From: Nematostella vectensis
Taxonomy: Eukaryota; Cnidaria; Anthozoa; Actiniaria; Edwardsiidae
NCBI RefSeq assembly: GCF_932526225.1
Contig: NC_064047.1
Span: 434,001-498,000, forward strand
Direction: 5' to 3'
Length of the DNA stretch: 64,000 nt
In this document: positions 1-12,800 of the stretch, piece by piece
Layout: each line of letters begins with the position of its first letter
Position numbering within the stretch: position 1 is the stretch's first letter
Notes under the pieces: generated by a model
What the model saw: only the letters and a program-made list of their open reading frames with translations
Database searches by the model: none
Told to the model about the DNA's origin: nothing
Made by a program: the position numbers and the translations under genes

Positions 1-299
1 AATTAAATTAATAATTAATAATTAAATTAATAGTCAATATAAAAATAAATAAGATGAGCGTTTATTTAAAGGCGGCTTTTATCAACAGTCTTAGTCTCCG
101 CTTGTGAAGCGACAGCCTCTCTTTGAGGGTGATGTCTATTCCAGAGTAGCCTCAATTCTCTTTATAATCATCTATCAGACCTTTTGTTCAAGAGTTAGGT
201 TTGTAATGATTTTGATATCGATTACGATTGTGATCCTGATTGAGTTGATTATTATATTAGACCTCTTTGCTAAAAAGAACATACTAACAAACCGTTTTT
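1..299. other. AT-rich intronic sequence, no gene seen
   Basis: The stretch starts with TTAAT/AATTA-rich sequence and then becomes ordinary intron-like sequence. I see no exon, RNA gene or mobile element. A 65-codon open frame at 104-301 has no recognisable domain and is probably chance. Confidence 0.5.
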
Positions 300-543
300 A
301 AAGTTATACTAACAGGCCTTTCCTTAGGTTATAATAACAGACATTTCCTTATGTTATACCAACAGATTTTTCCTTAGGTTTACTAACAGACCTTTCTTTA
401 GGTTATACTTACAGACCTTTCCTTAGGTTATACTTACAGACCTTTCCTTAGGTTATACTAACAGACAGGCTATACTAACAGACCTTTCTTTAGGTTATAC
501 TAACAGACCTTTCCTTAGGTTATACTAACAGACCTTTCCTTAG
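300..543 (+). repeat. 25-bp tandem array made of 3' splice sites
   Basis: About 11 imperfect units of GGTTATACTAACAGACCTTT plus CCTTA. Each unit holds a branch-point-like TACTAAC, a pyrimidine tract and a TAG. The last unit runs straight into the vWA exon at 544, so its TAG at 541-543 is the likely acceptor. The array looks like an amplification of the acceptor region of this intron. Confidence 0.8.
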
Positions 544-813
544 GTTATCTTTTCGGGAGTAAGCACAATGATGGTCATCGCCGCACGCTCGTGGTGCTTG
601 CCGGGAGTACCGCTGAAGATGACGTTTTCCAGGGCGCAAGTGATCTGCGAATGAATGGGGTTACTGTGTACTGCGTGGGGGCTGGGCCTAACTATGACAG
701 TGCACAACTCGATGGGATAGCCTCAACACCCGCTGACTCTAATGTGCTGACCGTGGCTTCGTATAACGATCTACCTGGCATCTCACAAACACTTATCAAC
801 AAGATAGAAGAAG
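544..813 (+). CDS. Exon: C-terminal half of vWA domain A
   Basis: The phase 1 frame reads from a [17 protein letters not shown] stretch through strand [10 protein letters not shown] to the final helix ending KIEEG. This is the second half of a vWA domain (strand beta4 to the last helix). The first half must lie upstream of the window. The donor is GTATGT at 814. Confidence 0.8.
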
Positions 814-3800
814 GTATGTAAGACTTTGTTGGTATACCTATTTTCTGCCCTAACGGAACACTATGAAACACAGACAACCTAAGGATTGACAGCAAGATGA
901 CTTTTAAGGACATCCATATACCTGGGTTCAATGTGAAAAAGCGGTGACTTTTCATCTTAATTTTTATATTGCAGGTCGCACAGAATTTCTCAAACCACAA
1001 TCAACACCATCTACAAGCAAGGAACAATCAACGACCCCTTCGCCTTTTGCGGGTAAGCTGTATCACACAACGCTAAAATGAGTGTCCTTACATTCACTAG
1101 GCTGTCACAAATCAGGATTCAGACATTTTTTTTGCGTTACTTATGAACAACTGCCCGCTGCGTGGTTCATGGGTACCCATGGATTATCCATTAATACACT
1201 AGATACTTAAAAAAAACATTTTCTTTTTAGTAACAACGCCTGGACCGAGCACCAGAGTTCCAAATACCATAGCACCTGGATTACCTGGAACGGAGGGAAG
1301 TGAGGGTACAGTTCAACCTGGGAATCAACCTGGTAGTCAACCAAATGGTCAACCAGCTTCAAATCAATCGGGAAATCAACCAGGAAGCCAGCCAGAAAGT
1401 CAACCGGGAAATCAACCGGGGAGTCAACCGGGAAGTCAACCAGGAAGCCAGCCAGAAAGTCAACCGGGAAATCAACCAGGAAGTCAACTGGGAAATCAAC
1501 CAGGAAGCCAGCCAGGAAGTCAACCGGGAAAGCAACCAGGAAATCAGGAAGGAAGTCAACCAGAAAGCCAGCCAGGAAGTCAACCGGGAAATCAACTAGG
1601 AAGCCAGCCAGGAAGTCAACCGGGAAATCAACCAGGAAGCCAGCCAAATGGTCAAGCAGGCGCAAATCAACCAGGGAGCCAGCCAGGAAGTCAACCGGGA
1701 AATCAACCAGGAAACCAGCCAAATGGTCAAGCAGGCGCAAATCAACCAGGAAGCCAGCCAGGAAGTCAACCGGGAAATCAACCAGGAAACCAGCCAAATG
1801 GTCAAGCAGGCGCAAATCAACCAGGTAGCCAGCCAGGAAGTCAACCGGGAAATCAACCAGGAAGCCAGCCAAATGGTCAAGCAGGCGCAAATCAACCAGG
1901 AAGCCAGCCAGGAAGTCAACCGGGAAATCAACCAGGAAGCCAGCCAAATGGTCAAGCAGGCGCAAATCAACCAGGAAGCCAGCCAGAAAGTCAACCGGGA
2001 AATCAACCAGGAAGCCAGCCAAATGGTCAAGCAGGCGCAAATCAACCAGGAAGCCAGCCAGGAAGTCAACCGGGAAATCAACCAGGAAACCAGCCAAATG
2101 GTCAAGCAGGCGCAAATCAACCAGGGAGCCAGCCAGGAAGTCAACCGGGAAATCAACCAGGAAGCCAGCCAAATGGTCAAGCAGGCGCAAATCAACCAGG
2201 AAGCCAGCCAGGAAGTCAACCGGGAAATCAACCAGGAAGCCAGCCAAATGGTCAAGCAGGCGCAAATCAACCAGGAAGCCAGCCAGGAAGTCAACCGGGA
2301 AATCAACCAGGAAGCCAGCCAAATGGTCAAGCAGGCGCAAATCAACCAGGGAGCCAGCCAGGAAGTCAACCGGGAAATCAACCAGGAAGCCAGCCAAATG
2401 GTCAAGCAGGCGCAAATCAACCAGGAAGACAGCCAGGAAGTCAACCGGGAAATCAACCAGGAAGCCAGCCAAATGGTCAAGCAGGCGCAAATCAACCAGG
2501 GAGCCAGCCAGGAAGTCAACCAGAAAGCCAGCCAAATGGTCAAGCAGGCGCAAATCAACCAGGAAGCCAGCCAGGAAGTCAACCGGGAAATCAACCAGGA
2601 AGCCAGCCAAATGGTCAAGCAGGCGCAAATCAACCAGGAAGCCAGCCAGAAAGTCAACCGGGAAATCAACCAGGAAGCCAGCCAAATGGTCAAGCAGGCG
2701 CAAATCAACCAGGAAGCCAGCCAGGAAGTCAACCGGGAAATCAACCAGGAAACCAGCCAAATGGTCAAGCAGGCGCAAATCAACCAGGAAGCCAGCCAGG
2801 AAGTCAACCGGGAAATCAACCAGGAAGCCAGCCAGGAAGTCAACCGGGAAATCAACCAGGAAGCCAGCCAAATGGTCAAGCAGGCGCAAATCAACCAGGA
2901 AGCCAGCCAGGAAGTCAACCAGGAAGCCAGCCAAATGGTCAAGCAGGCGCAAATCGACCAGGGAGTCAGCCAGGCAGTCAGCCAGGCAGTCAGCCAGGAA
3001 GTCAGCCGGGAAGTCAACCAGGAAACCAACCAGGAAGTCAACCGGGAAATCAACCAGAAAGCCAACCGGGGAGTCAGATAGGAAACCAAAAAGGAATTCA
3101 ATCGGGGAGTCAGCCAGGAATTCAACCAAATGGTCAACCGGGCGTAAATCAACCAGGAAGCCAGCCGGGAAATCAACCAGGAAACCAGCCAGGAGGTCAA
3201 GCGGGACCGGCACCAGCCGGTACTCAGTCAGGTTCAAGTAATCAAATAGGCTATCCAACCCCTCAAGGGTTCCCACCAAGCTTTGGCTTTCCAACTTACA
3301 TGCAATACGGCGCCCAAAATCCAGCGTTCCCCGGAAGTATCTTGCCACAACCAGGACAATCGGGCTTCAACCTTCCTGGTCAGACTGGATCCAGTCTTCC
3401 AGGTCAAGTACCTGGGCACCCATTGATTTCTGGTCAGATTGGACAATTTGGTAACTATCCATATAGCTCGTATGGACTATTGTTTCCTCCGGGGACTAAT
3501 TACGGTGGGCAAAATCCAGGTAGCCCTTTAAACCAGCCGACTTTTCCAGGATTTCCAGGTTTTGTTCCTCCTGGTACCAGCATTTCAAATTTTCCTGGTT
3601 TTCCGAGTCCAGGAAGTGGAATCCCGGGTAGTCCCGGAAGTGGAATCCCGGGTAGTCCCGGAAGTGGAATTCCGGGTAGCCCCGGAAGTGGAATCCCGGG
3701 TAGTCCCGGAAGTGGAATCCCGGGTAGTCCCGGAAGTGGAATCCCGGGTAGTCCCGGAAGTGGAATCTCGGGTAGTCCAGGAAGTGGAATCCCGGGAAGT

Positions 3801-6800
3801 CCCGGAAGTGGAATCCCAGGTAGTCCTGGAAGTGGAATCCCCGGTAACCCAGCCTTGCCTAGTGCCATTCCTACTCTCCCTGATGGCAAGAGAAAGCCAG
3901 CTCTAGAGGGTATACCCCCGCAATGCTTCCTGGGCGAACCCGGATGTATGGGCCCTGGCTACTCGTCTAGTTCTACTCGTCCGCGCGTGGAGAGAAACAC
4001 AAGTAACGGGGAGACGGACCCCACTACCGGACAACCCCTCCCTCCCGACAGGCGTGAGTATAAAGTACTGCTGTAGAGCTGTTTGATTGATATTAAGTAC
4101 TAATATAAACTGCCGACAGGCGTGAGTATAAAGTACTGCTGTAGAGCTGTTTGATTGATATTAAGTACTAATATAAACTGCCGACAGGCGTGAGTATAAA
4201 GTACTGCTGTAGAGCTGTTTGATTGATATTAAATACTAACATAAACTGCCGATAGGCGTGAATATATTCTGCTCGCATATGCAGAGTAGCTACAAAAACC
4301 ATTACATTTGCGCTTATAAATATGGGCTAAAACTAGTTAGTACAACGAGTGGTTGATTTTTTTTCAAAAGTTGAAAAAAGAGCTTGGATAAAAACGTCGT
4401 TATATATGGAGATGGAGTCTCTAGCCTTTTGTATGGCAAATGTTTCTCGTGTTCGTTAGTCTGTTATTTCCTCCCCAATACCAATAACATAACCCAGTAT
4501 TTACCTAGTGACAATTTAACTCCTACCACACGCTTTAGATTTGTCGAATGTATTGCTAGATATAAAACCCCTCCCACGTGTCGAAAAAATGATATCCGAT
4601 TGATCAACACGGCTATTGAATATTGATGAGTGTTTTAAGTGATAAAAACCGGCGTAAGTACAGTACTGCTTTCAGGCTGCTTAATTGGACCATAAGTATG
4701 GGGTACAAATGCATTGCTAGTGTATATTGATAGGGAACTTGCGCTAACAGATCACGTGACCTCTTTGGGTGGCAAATTCAAAACAAAATTATCAAACAAA
4801 AAAATCACAAATGACTGCGCCTGTCGCACCAGAGAACAAAGGAGAAATAAAATATTTAAATGAAACTGAACCCTTTCTGAAAAAAGAATTATGGTTTATT
4901 TTCGTAAGTATTGAAAAGGTTGTTGGTATTTTGCCGCTAAAAGTCTAAGCGCGCGCTAGTTTGCCACTCAAACAGTCAAGTGATCTCTTAGCGCAAGTCC
5001 CCTATTTATCAAACATTTTGATACGCTTTCTAGAGGACGATCTCGACCTGGTGTTCGTGATTGATGGCTCTAATGACCTGACTGCTGACGCCTTCACCAA
5101 GGCCAAAGACTTTATGAAGAAGGTTTATAACAACTTCCCCGTCTCAGAGTCTGCCACCCATGTGGGACTCGCGTTATCGGGTTGCACTTCTAAGGTCATG
5201 TTCAATCTGATCGAGTACTTCACTAAGCCCGCCCTCGACTCAGCAGTAGACTCTGCTCGGAAGCCAGACCCCTGTGTTCAGAATCTCATCGGCGCCGGAA
5301 TTGCCCTTTCCAAGAAAATGGTGTTCGGTGGTAGCGCGCGGCCTGGGTCGCACAAGATTCTGATCGTGTTGCTTGCTGGTAATGCTGATGATGATGCTGT
5401 CACGCCATCACGGGAATTGCGTGACCAGGGCGTCACGGTGTTTGTGATTGCGTTAGGTAGCAATACAGATTTTGGGCAGTTGCCTGAAGTTGTTAGCGAT
5501 CCACAGAATGAGCATTTATTTGTGTCGAGCCCAAATGAGCTGATGAAGCAGCTGGCTCCTACAGTAGAGAATATCAACAAAGGTTTGTTATCTCGCATTT
5601 TTATTATTATAAAGTGACTCCCCACTTGACTTCTTTACTTATTAAGTGACTTTTTTTTTTGCCCACAGTGCTATCTAAAGCTGCTCCTTTAACCCCTACA
5701 GGTAGGTAGTCACTTGGTCAACCCAGTGTTCAATTCAACCCACAGTCTCGCTGTTTCTCTTGTACATTTATGCATTTTGATGTAGACGAATGCGGTGCAA
5801 TTGCCATTTTTTTCAGAGGTGAAGATGGAACTCGGCTTTGCATTGGACATCACGCAAGACGCTTTCCCGGCGAACCTTTTTGCCAGCGTCCTGAGGTTTA
5901 TGAAAATAACTTGCAGCGCTTTCGTGATATCTTCGGACAAGACTCGGGTTGGCGTCGTTGTTTTTAATAGCCCTTCGGTACAATTTCCGCTCGATAACTA
6001 CTCATCAAAAGAAGAAGTGTATTCGGCGATAGATACTATAACCCAAAGTTCAAATTCAGGTACATATCAAATTTGTTATAAAAATTGCATATCAGTTGAG
6101 GTGTACCGCACGTTTATACTGACAGGCGGAAATACAATCATTAGAAAATAGGAAAGAAACCCTATTGACATGAAGTTATGTCAACAAGAAATTCCAATAT
6201 CAAATCTATCTTTAATGAAAGGTTTAAATCAAATTTAGTTGTTATAAAAGTTGCACGTTAAATATATTTGTTTTAAGAGCTGTTTGAGCTGTTTGAAGAT
6301 CTTTGCCTTAAAAGTCCGCTTCAGTAATTTTCTTGCGTTTTTTTTGTGTCTGAATTGAGAAATTCCAGGTAGACTTTTAAGGAATGTTGTTTCTCTTTCT
6401 TTTGTGACAGCAATTTTTTAAAAAGACCCGAAGACAACTCGTTTTTTTTATTACCGCAGAAATTCATGCATGCTCGCCCAAGTCTCCCATAGACCAATAA
6501 GACGAGGGACAACATATGTTGAAATAATTGCTCGCAGTGACACAGCAGAAAAAAAATATGAAAAGTGGTGTCATTGTTGATTCGTATTGCGTATGTTGCT
6601 CGGTTGATAATATTGTTTTCGGTTAATCCATTCATGTTAGGCCCTGGAACAGTTGGTGAAGCCATCGCTTTTGCAAATACAAACCTCTTCAAGGGTAAGA
6701 CTCGGTCTCAGACTCCCAAGATACTCATCGTGATAACGAGCAAAAAGTCAGGAGATGACGTCACTTCACCGTCCCAGGATGCTAAGCGAGAGAACATCAC

Positions 6801-9800
6801 TATGCTTGTTGTCGGTGTGGGGCCTGGGGCTAGCAAGTCAGACATGGACGTCATTGCTGCGCCCCATGTACCTGATCATGTGATCACCACAAGTCTTTCT
6901 CCACGTGACAGTACAGGAGAACACGTGGCGGCGAAGATAGAACAAGGTCTGTCCAACTTACCACCCTTTACTGTACTCCATTTCGGCCGATTAAAATCCT
7001 TTACAATAAACGTCTTTTCCTTGACCTTTCAGTCGTCCAGGTTGACCTTGGCTTTCTTGTTGACGGCTCTCGTAACATTCCCAAGGCCAGCTTCCTGTAC
7101 CTGCTTGACGTCATCAAGCTTATCTACAAGGCACTTCCGGTTGGCCGTGAGGACGTGAACGTGGGACTGGGGACCATTTCTAATAATCCACAAATCATAT
7201 TCGGTTTTGACAAGTACTTCACGAAGACTGCCCTGAACGCAGCTGTGGACGGCGTGGATTACCCGGGGACTGGTAATGAGTACAGCTAATGAGGAGAACT
7301 CAGAAATAAAATAAATGCTTTTGGACTGGTACTTATTTGTAAAAAACACATACATTATCTTTAAAAGCTCTAACGGTATAATTTATTTATTAATAATTAT
7401 AATTGCAACCGACACACGGCAAATAGCTTCACTAGTCTTGGCCAACTGTGTGAAGAGTAGCCTCGTTCGGCGAGAAATCAAGAGAAAACCGGAGTTTTAT
7501 CTTTGCCACATTTTTGACGCGGGTGAGCTGGACGGGCGATAAAAATCGCCTACAAAAAATATGTGGACTTATTAAGAAAATATATATACTATATATATAT
7601 ATAATAAATATACTACAAAGAAAGATCAGTATTTTATTTCATTAAAGTTTAATGTTTATTATAGTATATACTGTTAACTGTCCAACAATTCAAGCTTCTG
7701 AAAATGCATGATCGATCTTATTGCACTGATCTTAATCTTAAATTAACCGAGCATATCTGGCCAACAGGTCAACAAGCTAATGTCGGGAAAGCTATCGATG
7801 CGTGCAAGAATCTTTTGTTCGACAAGTCTTCCCGTCAGACAGTGCGACGCGTGTTGGTGATTATCGTAGGTGGGCGATCTAGCGATGACGTCACCAGAAT
7901 TGCTAAAACGCTCCGTGACAGCAAAGTGGAGGTAAAAAAAAGCGACAAACATAATCAGTTATTAAACGTGGTGTTTGACTTGTCAGCATCCGAAAGAACT
8001 GCGCAAAGAATTGATAACGCGGAAGTACGGCAAAAATAGGTTATATTTTGTGAAAAATAGGTGCTTGTCACCTTAGCAAGGTAGAGCCTTCGGAATGCAT
8101 TCTCCAAGTATCCGAAAAACCTAAATCTCCGCGATTTTTTAGGTTTATTTCTACCAACTCAGCAATAAAACGCGAGCAAGTTTATTTTTCCGGAATATAA
8201 ACAGAGTTGTGTCGGAATGTATACGAAGGGTCACCCGCAATCTGTACGAATGGTCTTCCGGGGTGTATACGAAGGGTCTTCCCAAATATATTCAAAGAGT
8301 CACCTGGGATTTATACAAAGGATATTACGAAATATATACAAAAGGTCAACCGGAAGATATACGAAGGGTTGGACCCTGAATACTTACAAAGGGTCATCCG
8401 GAATATATACGAAGGGTCTTCCGGAAGATATACGAAGGATTTCCCGGAATTTATACGAAGGGTCATCCGAAAGATATACGAATAATTTTCCGAAATATCT
8501 ACGAAGGTCATCCGGAATATACTCTCAGGGTCACTCGGAATAAATACGAAGGGTCACTCGGAATAAATACGAAGGGTCACTCGGAATATATGCGAAGGGT
8601 CATCGGGAATAAATAAGAAGGGTCACTCGGAATGTATACGAAAGGTGTACGAAAAGTCATGATCTTTTCAGGCGCCATTCTTTCGAGTTCTCCACCAGTT
8701 ATGATAAGTTACATCCTCAGGTATTCGTGTTTGGAGTGGGTGGCCAAGTGGACCGGACACTGGTGTCCCAGATGGCCAGCACTCCGTCGGACAAACACAC
8801 GGTAACAAACGAGGATCTTGATAGACTGTCTCCAGGCGCAAGGACACTGATTGACAAACTGCGCATTGCTAAGGTCGAAGATAGTAAGTTGATATTGTTG
8901 TACCTTCTAACCTTCAAAGAAGCAGTTCTTTATAACCCATCGTGTGAGAAATCATTTATTGTATACGACTCAATAACCTCTTTTAAGACAGCAGTTTCAT
9001 TGTTACGCAACAAGCCATGCTTTCTGCGGAACAGCTTTAAATACTTTTGTTATATGTTATTATATCATAATAAAATTGTTTGTTGTTATTGTTTGTACAA
9101 AATCCTTAAACATATTCTTTTTAGATCATTAGCGTCTGTTAACCTTGTGCGTTTGTCAATAAAAACTTTGATTATATTATAAAAGTATTCATTTTTCAGA
9201 TTCCGATTCCCTCCAAATATCGTCTTCAAATGGCAACAACACAGGTATTTTTATATTTATAATGGATGTCATATCTTTAATATTTATAATAGATTTACTT
9301 TATATGGGTTACCGGTGTTTATATAGTTTGATTTACTTATCACCTCAAAGGGGTATATATTCTAACCCCCAGAATTCTTTTAGTTAATGCTTCGGAGTTA
9401 ATTCATTTGCATTGTTATTGTTTTAGCGTTAATCGTCATTACGAGTTTCGTGGGCTAAAAGAAAATGTTTGCCTATTTGTATTTTAAAAGTGTTATCTTT
9501 TTGCAAATCGAACGCGTCCGATTTCTTATAAAAGACATAGACATAGACACCTTTTAAATTAAATTAAGCATATTGTCCCAGGGTAGTCAATTCAGGGAGG
9601 CTTAAAGCCTTCTGCTATCAACTGGAGCCCTGTGAGTAATATTCCAAGAAGATATAAGCAATGACTGTAGATACCTTTTTAGAAGGCGACAGACAAAAAC
9701 TCTGGCGACCAATCACATAGCATGACCACTACAGATACGACTATCTTTGTACAATCAGTACCTGCGACTAATTATATAGCATGACCAATAAAGATACGAC

Positions 9801-12800
9801 TATCTTTGTACAAACAGTACCTGCGACCAACCACATAGCATCTGTACAAACATTCCCTGATTTTCCCTTTAGCTTTAATGGACCTTGTGATCCTGATAGA
9901 AGGCAGCGATAACACAAAACCACAGGACTTCGAGCAAATCAAAGAGGTTGTCAAGACCATCTACCGTGGGTTCCCTGTGTCACGTGACGGCACTCACGTG
10001 GGCGTAGCCATATATGGAGATGATACGAACATCGTGTTTGACCCCAAGACTTATTATACTGTGGGCGAGATGGACAATGCTGTCGATAGCGCCCCCTACC
10101 CGGGTGGTCTCAGTAACGCAGGCAGTGCCCTGAGTGACGTCAAGACAAAGATTTTCGATAAGAGCCGAAGACCAGAGGTGAGCTGATGTCGTCAATTGTA
10201 TCATCCTTATTTTTCTACTGTTTGCATCATTTTTCTACTGTTTGCACTATCATCATTCTGTCACTTAGTTATGATCATTTGTATACCATTTTCCCTGCTT
10301 GCATTTCTTTTCTATAGGCTCTCAGTGTTTTTTTTTCTGTTTGCCCCATTATTTGTCCTGTTTTTATGTTTGCCCCTTTCTTCTGTTTACCTCGATTTTG
10401 TTTTTGTTTCCTTTTTTCCCAAATGTTTTCATATTTGCCACATTGTTTTCATGTTTGCTCAATTGATTTCTTTTCTTTGCTCCATTCGTTGTTTGCTTGT
10501 TGATGTGCACATGTGAAGACCTGACAACCTGTACCGATCTTCAGTCTCTACACGCTTGATTACCTGTTTCTCTTACCGTTCAGACCCCCTGATCCATTTT
10601 GTCTATTTTTGTTTGATTAGATTCATTGCCAATATTGCCTCCCTGTGTCCTTTTTAGCCTATTTGCTAGAGCACTGCTATGTTTGTTTTAATCCAGGCTG
10701 TCCAAGTACTAATAACAATCCTGACCGGAACACCAAACGACGGCATTGATGAGCCCGCACGTAACTTACGCAGCGCATGCGTCTTGATGTTCAGCCTCGG
10801 TTTGACGTCGAGGTTTAGTCACACAGATCTGGACAAGCTGACAAACTCTCCGAGGACTGGTTACCAAATAGTGAGTCAAGCATTCCCGGATGATAACGTG
10901 GCGGGTGCAATGCTGGCTGAAAAAGTTCAGAAAGGTGAGCAACCTTTTTATTACCCATTTTGCCTTATTGTAATAAGTACAGAAAGGCAAGCAACCTTTT
11001 TATTACGCATAATATATTGTTGTCATAAGAACAGAAAGGTAAGAAACCCTTTATATTACCCATGATGTCTTTATTTTGGTATAATTGTGCAAGATCTACA
11101 TATTTGTAGCTAGCCTAATTGTTTTTCTTTGCTTGTTTTCTTGTCGCAGTGACATCAGTAGTTTTTGCGTGGAACAAGCAGTGCTCGTCACGAGGAGGTA
11201 TACGGCAGATCATGTGAAAGTCAAAATGTTACTTAATCTCTTATCTTTACTGCAGACAGTGCACAAAACCTAAGCGGATTTATTTTCATCTTTAAATGAC
11301 CCAACTCGACCTAGCGCTTCTCTTAAATATCTCATTAGCCGAGCTCGACCCAGCGTTCCTTTAAAATATCTCATTAGCCGAACTCTATCTGGCGTTCTTC
11401 TTAAATATCTCATTAGCCGAGCTCCATTTAGCGTTCCTCTTAAATATCTCATTAGCCGAGCTCCATCTAGCGTTCCTCTTAAATATCTCATTAGCCGAGC
11501 TCTACCCAGCGTTCCTCTTAAATATCTCATTAGCCGAGCTCGACCCAGCGTTCCTCTTAAATATCTCATTAACCGAGCTCGACCCAGCGTTCCTCTTAAA
11601 AATCTCATTAGCCGAGCTCCATCTAGCGTTCCTCTTAAATATCTCATTAGCCGAATTCTATCTAGCGTTCCTCTTAAAAATCTCATTAGCCGAGCTCGAC
11701 CCAGCGTTCCTCTTAAATATCTCATTAGCCGAACTCTATCTAGCGTTCCTCTTAAATCTCTCATTAGCCGAGCTCGATCTAGCGTTCCTCTTAAATATCT
11801 CATTAGCCGAGCTCGACCCAGCGTTCCTCTTAAATATCTCATTTTCCCAGCTTGATCTAGCGTTCCTCTTAAATATCTCATTAGCCGAGCTCGATCTAGC
11901 GTTCCTCTTAAATATCTCATTAGCCGAGCTCGACCCAGCGTTCCTCTTAAATATCTCATTTTCCCAGCTCGATCTAGCGTTCCTCTTAAATATCTCATTA
12001 GCCGAGCTCGACCTAGCGTTCCTCTTAAATATCTCATTAGCCGAGCTCGACTCAGCGTTCCTCTTAAATATCTCATTAGCCGAGATGCATCTAGCGTTCC
12101 TCTTGAATATCTCATTAGCCGAGATGCATCTAGCGTTCCTCTTAAATATCTCATTTTCCCAGCTCGACCCAGCGTTCCTCTTGAATATCTCATTAGCCGA
12201 GCTCGACCCAGCGTTCCTCTTAAATATCTCATTTTCCCAGCTCGACCTAGCGTTCCTCTTAAATATCTCATTAGCCGAGCTCGACCTAGCGTTCCTCTTA
12301 AATATATCATTAGCCGAGCTTTACCCAGCGTTCTTCTTAAATATCTCATTAGCCGAGATGCATCTAGCGTTCCTCTTGAATATCTCATTCGCCGAGCTCA
12401 ACCCAGCGTTCCTCTTAAATATCTCATTAGCCGAGCTCTATCTAGCGTTCCTTTTAAATATCTTATTAGCCGAACTCGACCCAGCGTTCCTCTTAAATAT
12501 CCCATTTGCCCAGCTCGACCTGGCGTTCCTCTTAAATATCTCATTAGCCGAGCTCGACCCAGCGTTCCTCTTAAATATCTCATTAGTCGAGCTCCATCTA
12601 GCGTTTCTCTTAAATATCTCATTAGCCGAGATGCATCTAGCGTTCCTCTTGAATATCTCATTAGCCGAGCTCGATCTAGCGTTCCTCTTGAATATCTCAT
12701 TCGCCGAGCTCGACCCAGCGTTCCTCTTAAATATCTTATTAGCCGAACTCTGTCTAGCGTTCCTCTTGAATATCTCATTCGCCGAGCTCGACCCAGGGTT

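Noticed and set aside
1207-3348. 713-codon minus-strand open frame with DFLAGFLVD repeats, and a 534-codon companion frame
   Set aside because: It is the antisense of the coding 75-bp repeat. Unit length divisible by three keeps all six frames open. The sense frame continues in phase with flanking exons.
6321-6692. 123-codon minus-strand frame in a vWA C intron
   Set aside because: Overlaps the true exon at 6641 on the other strand and has no recognisable domain.
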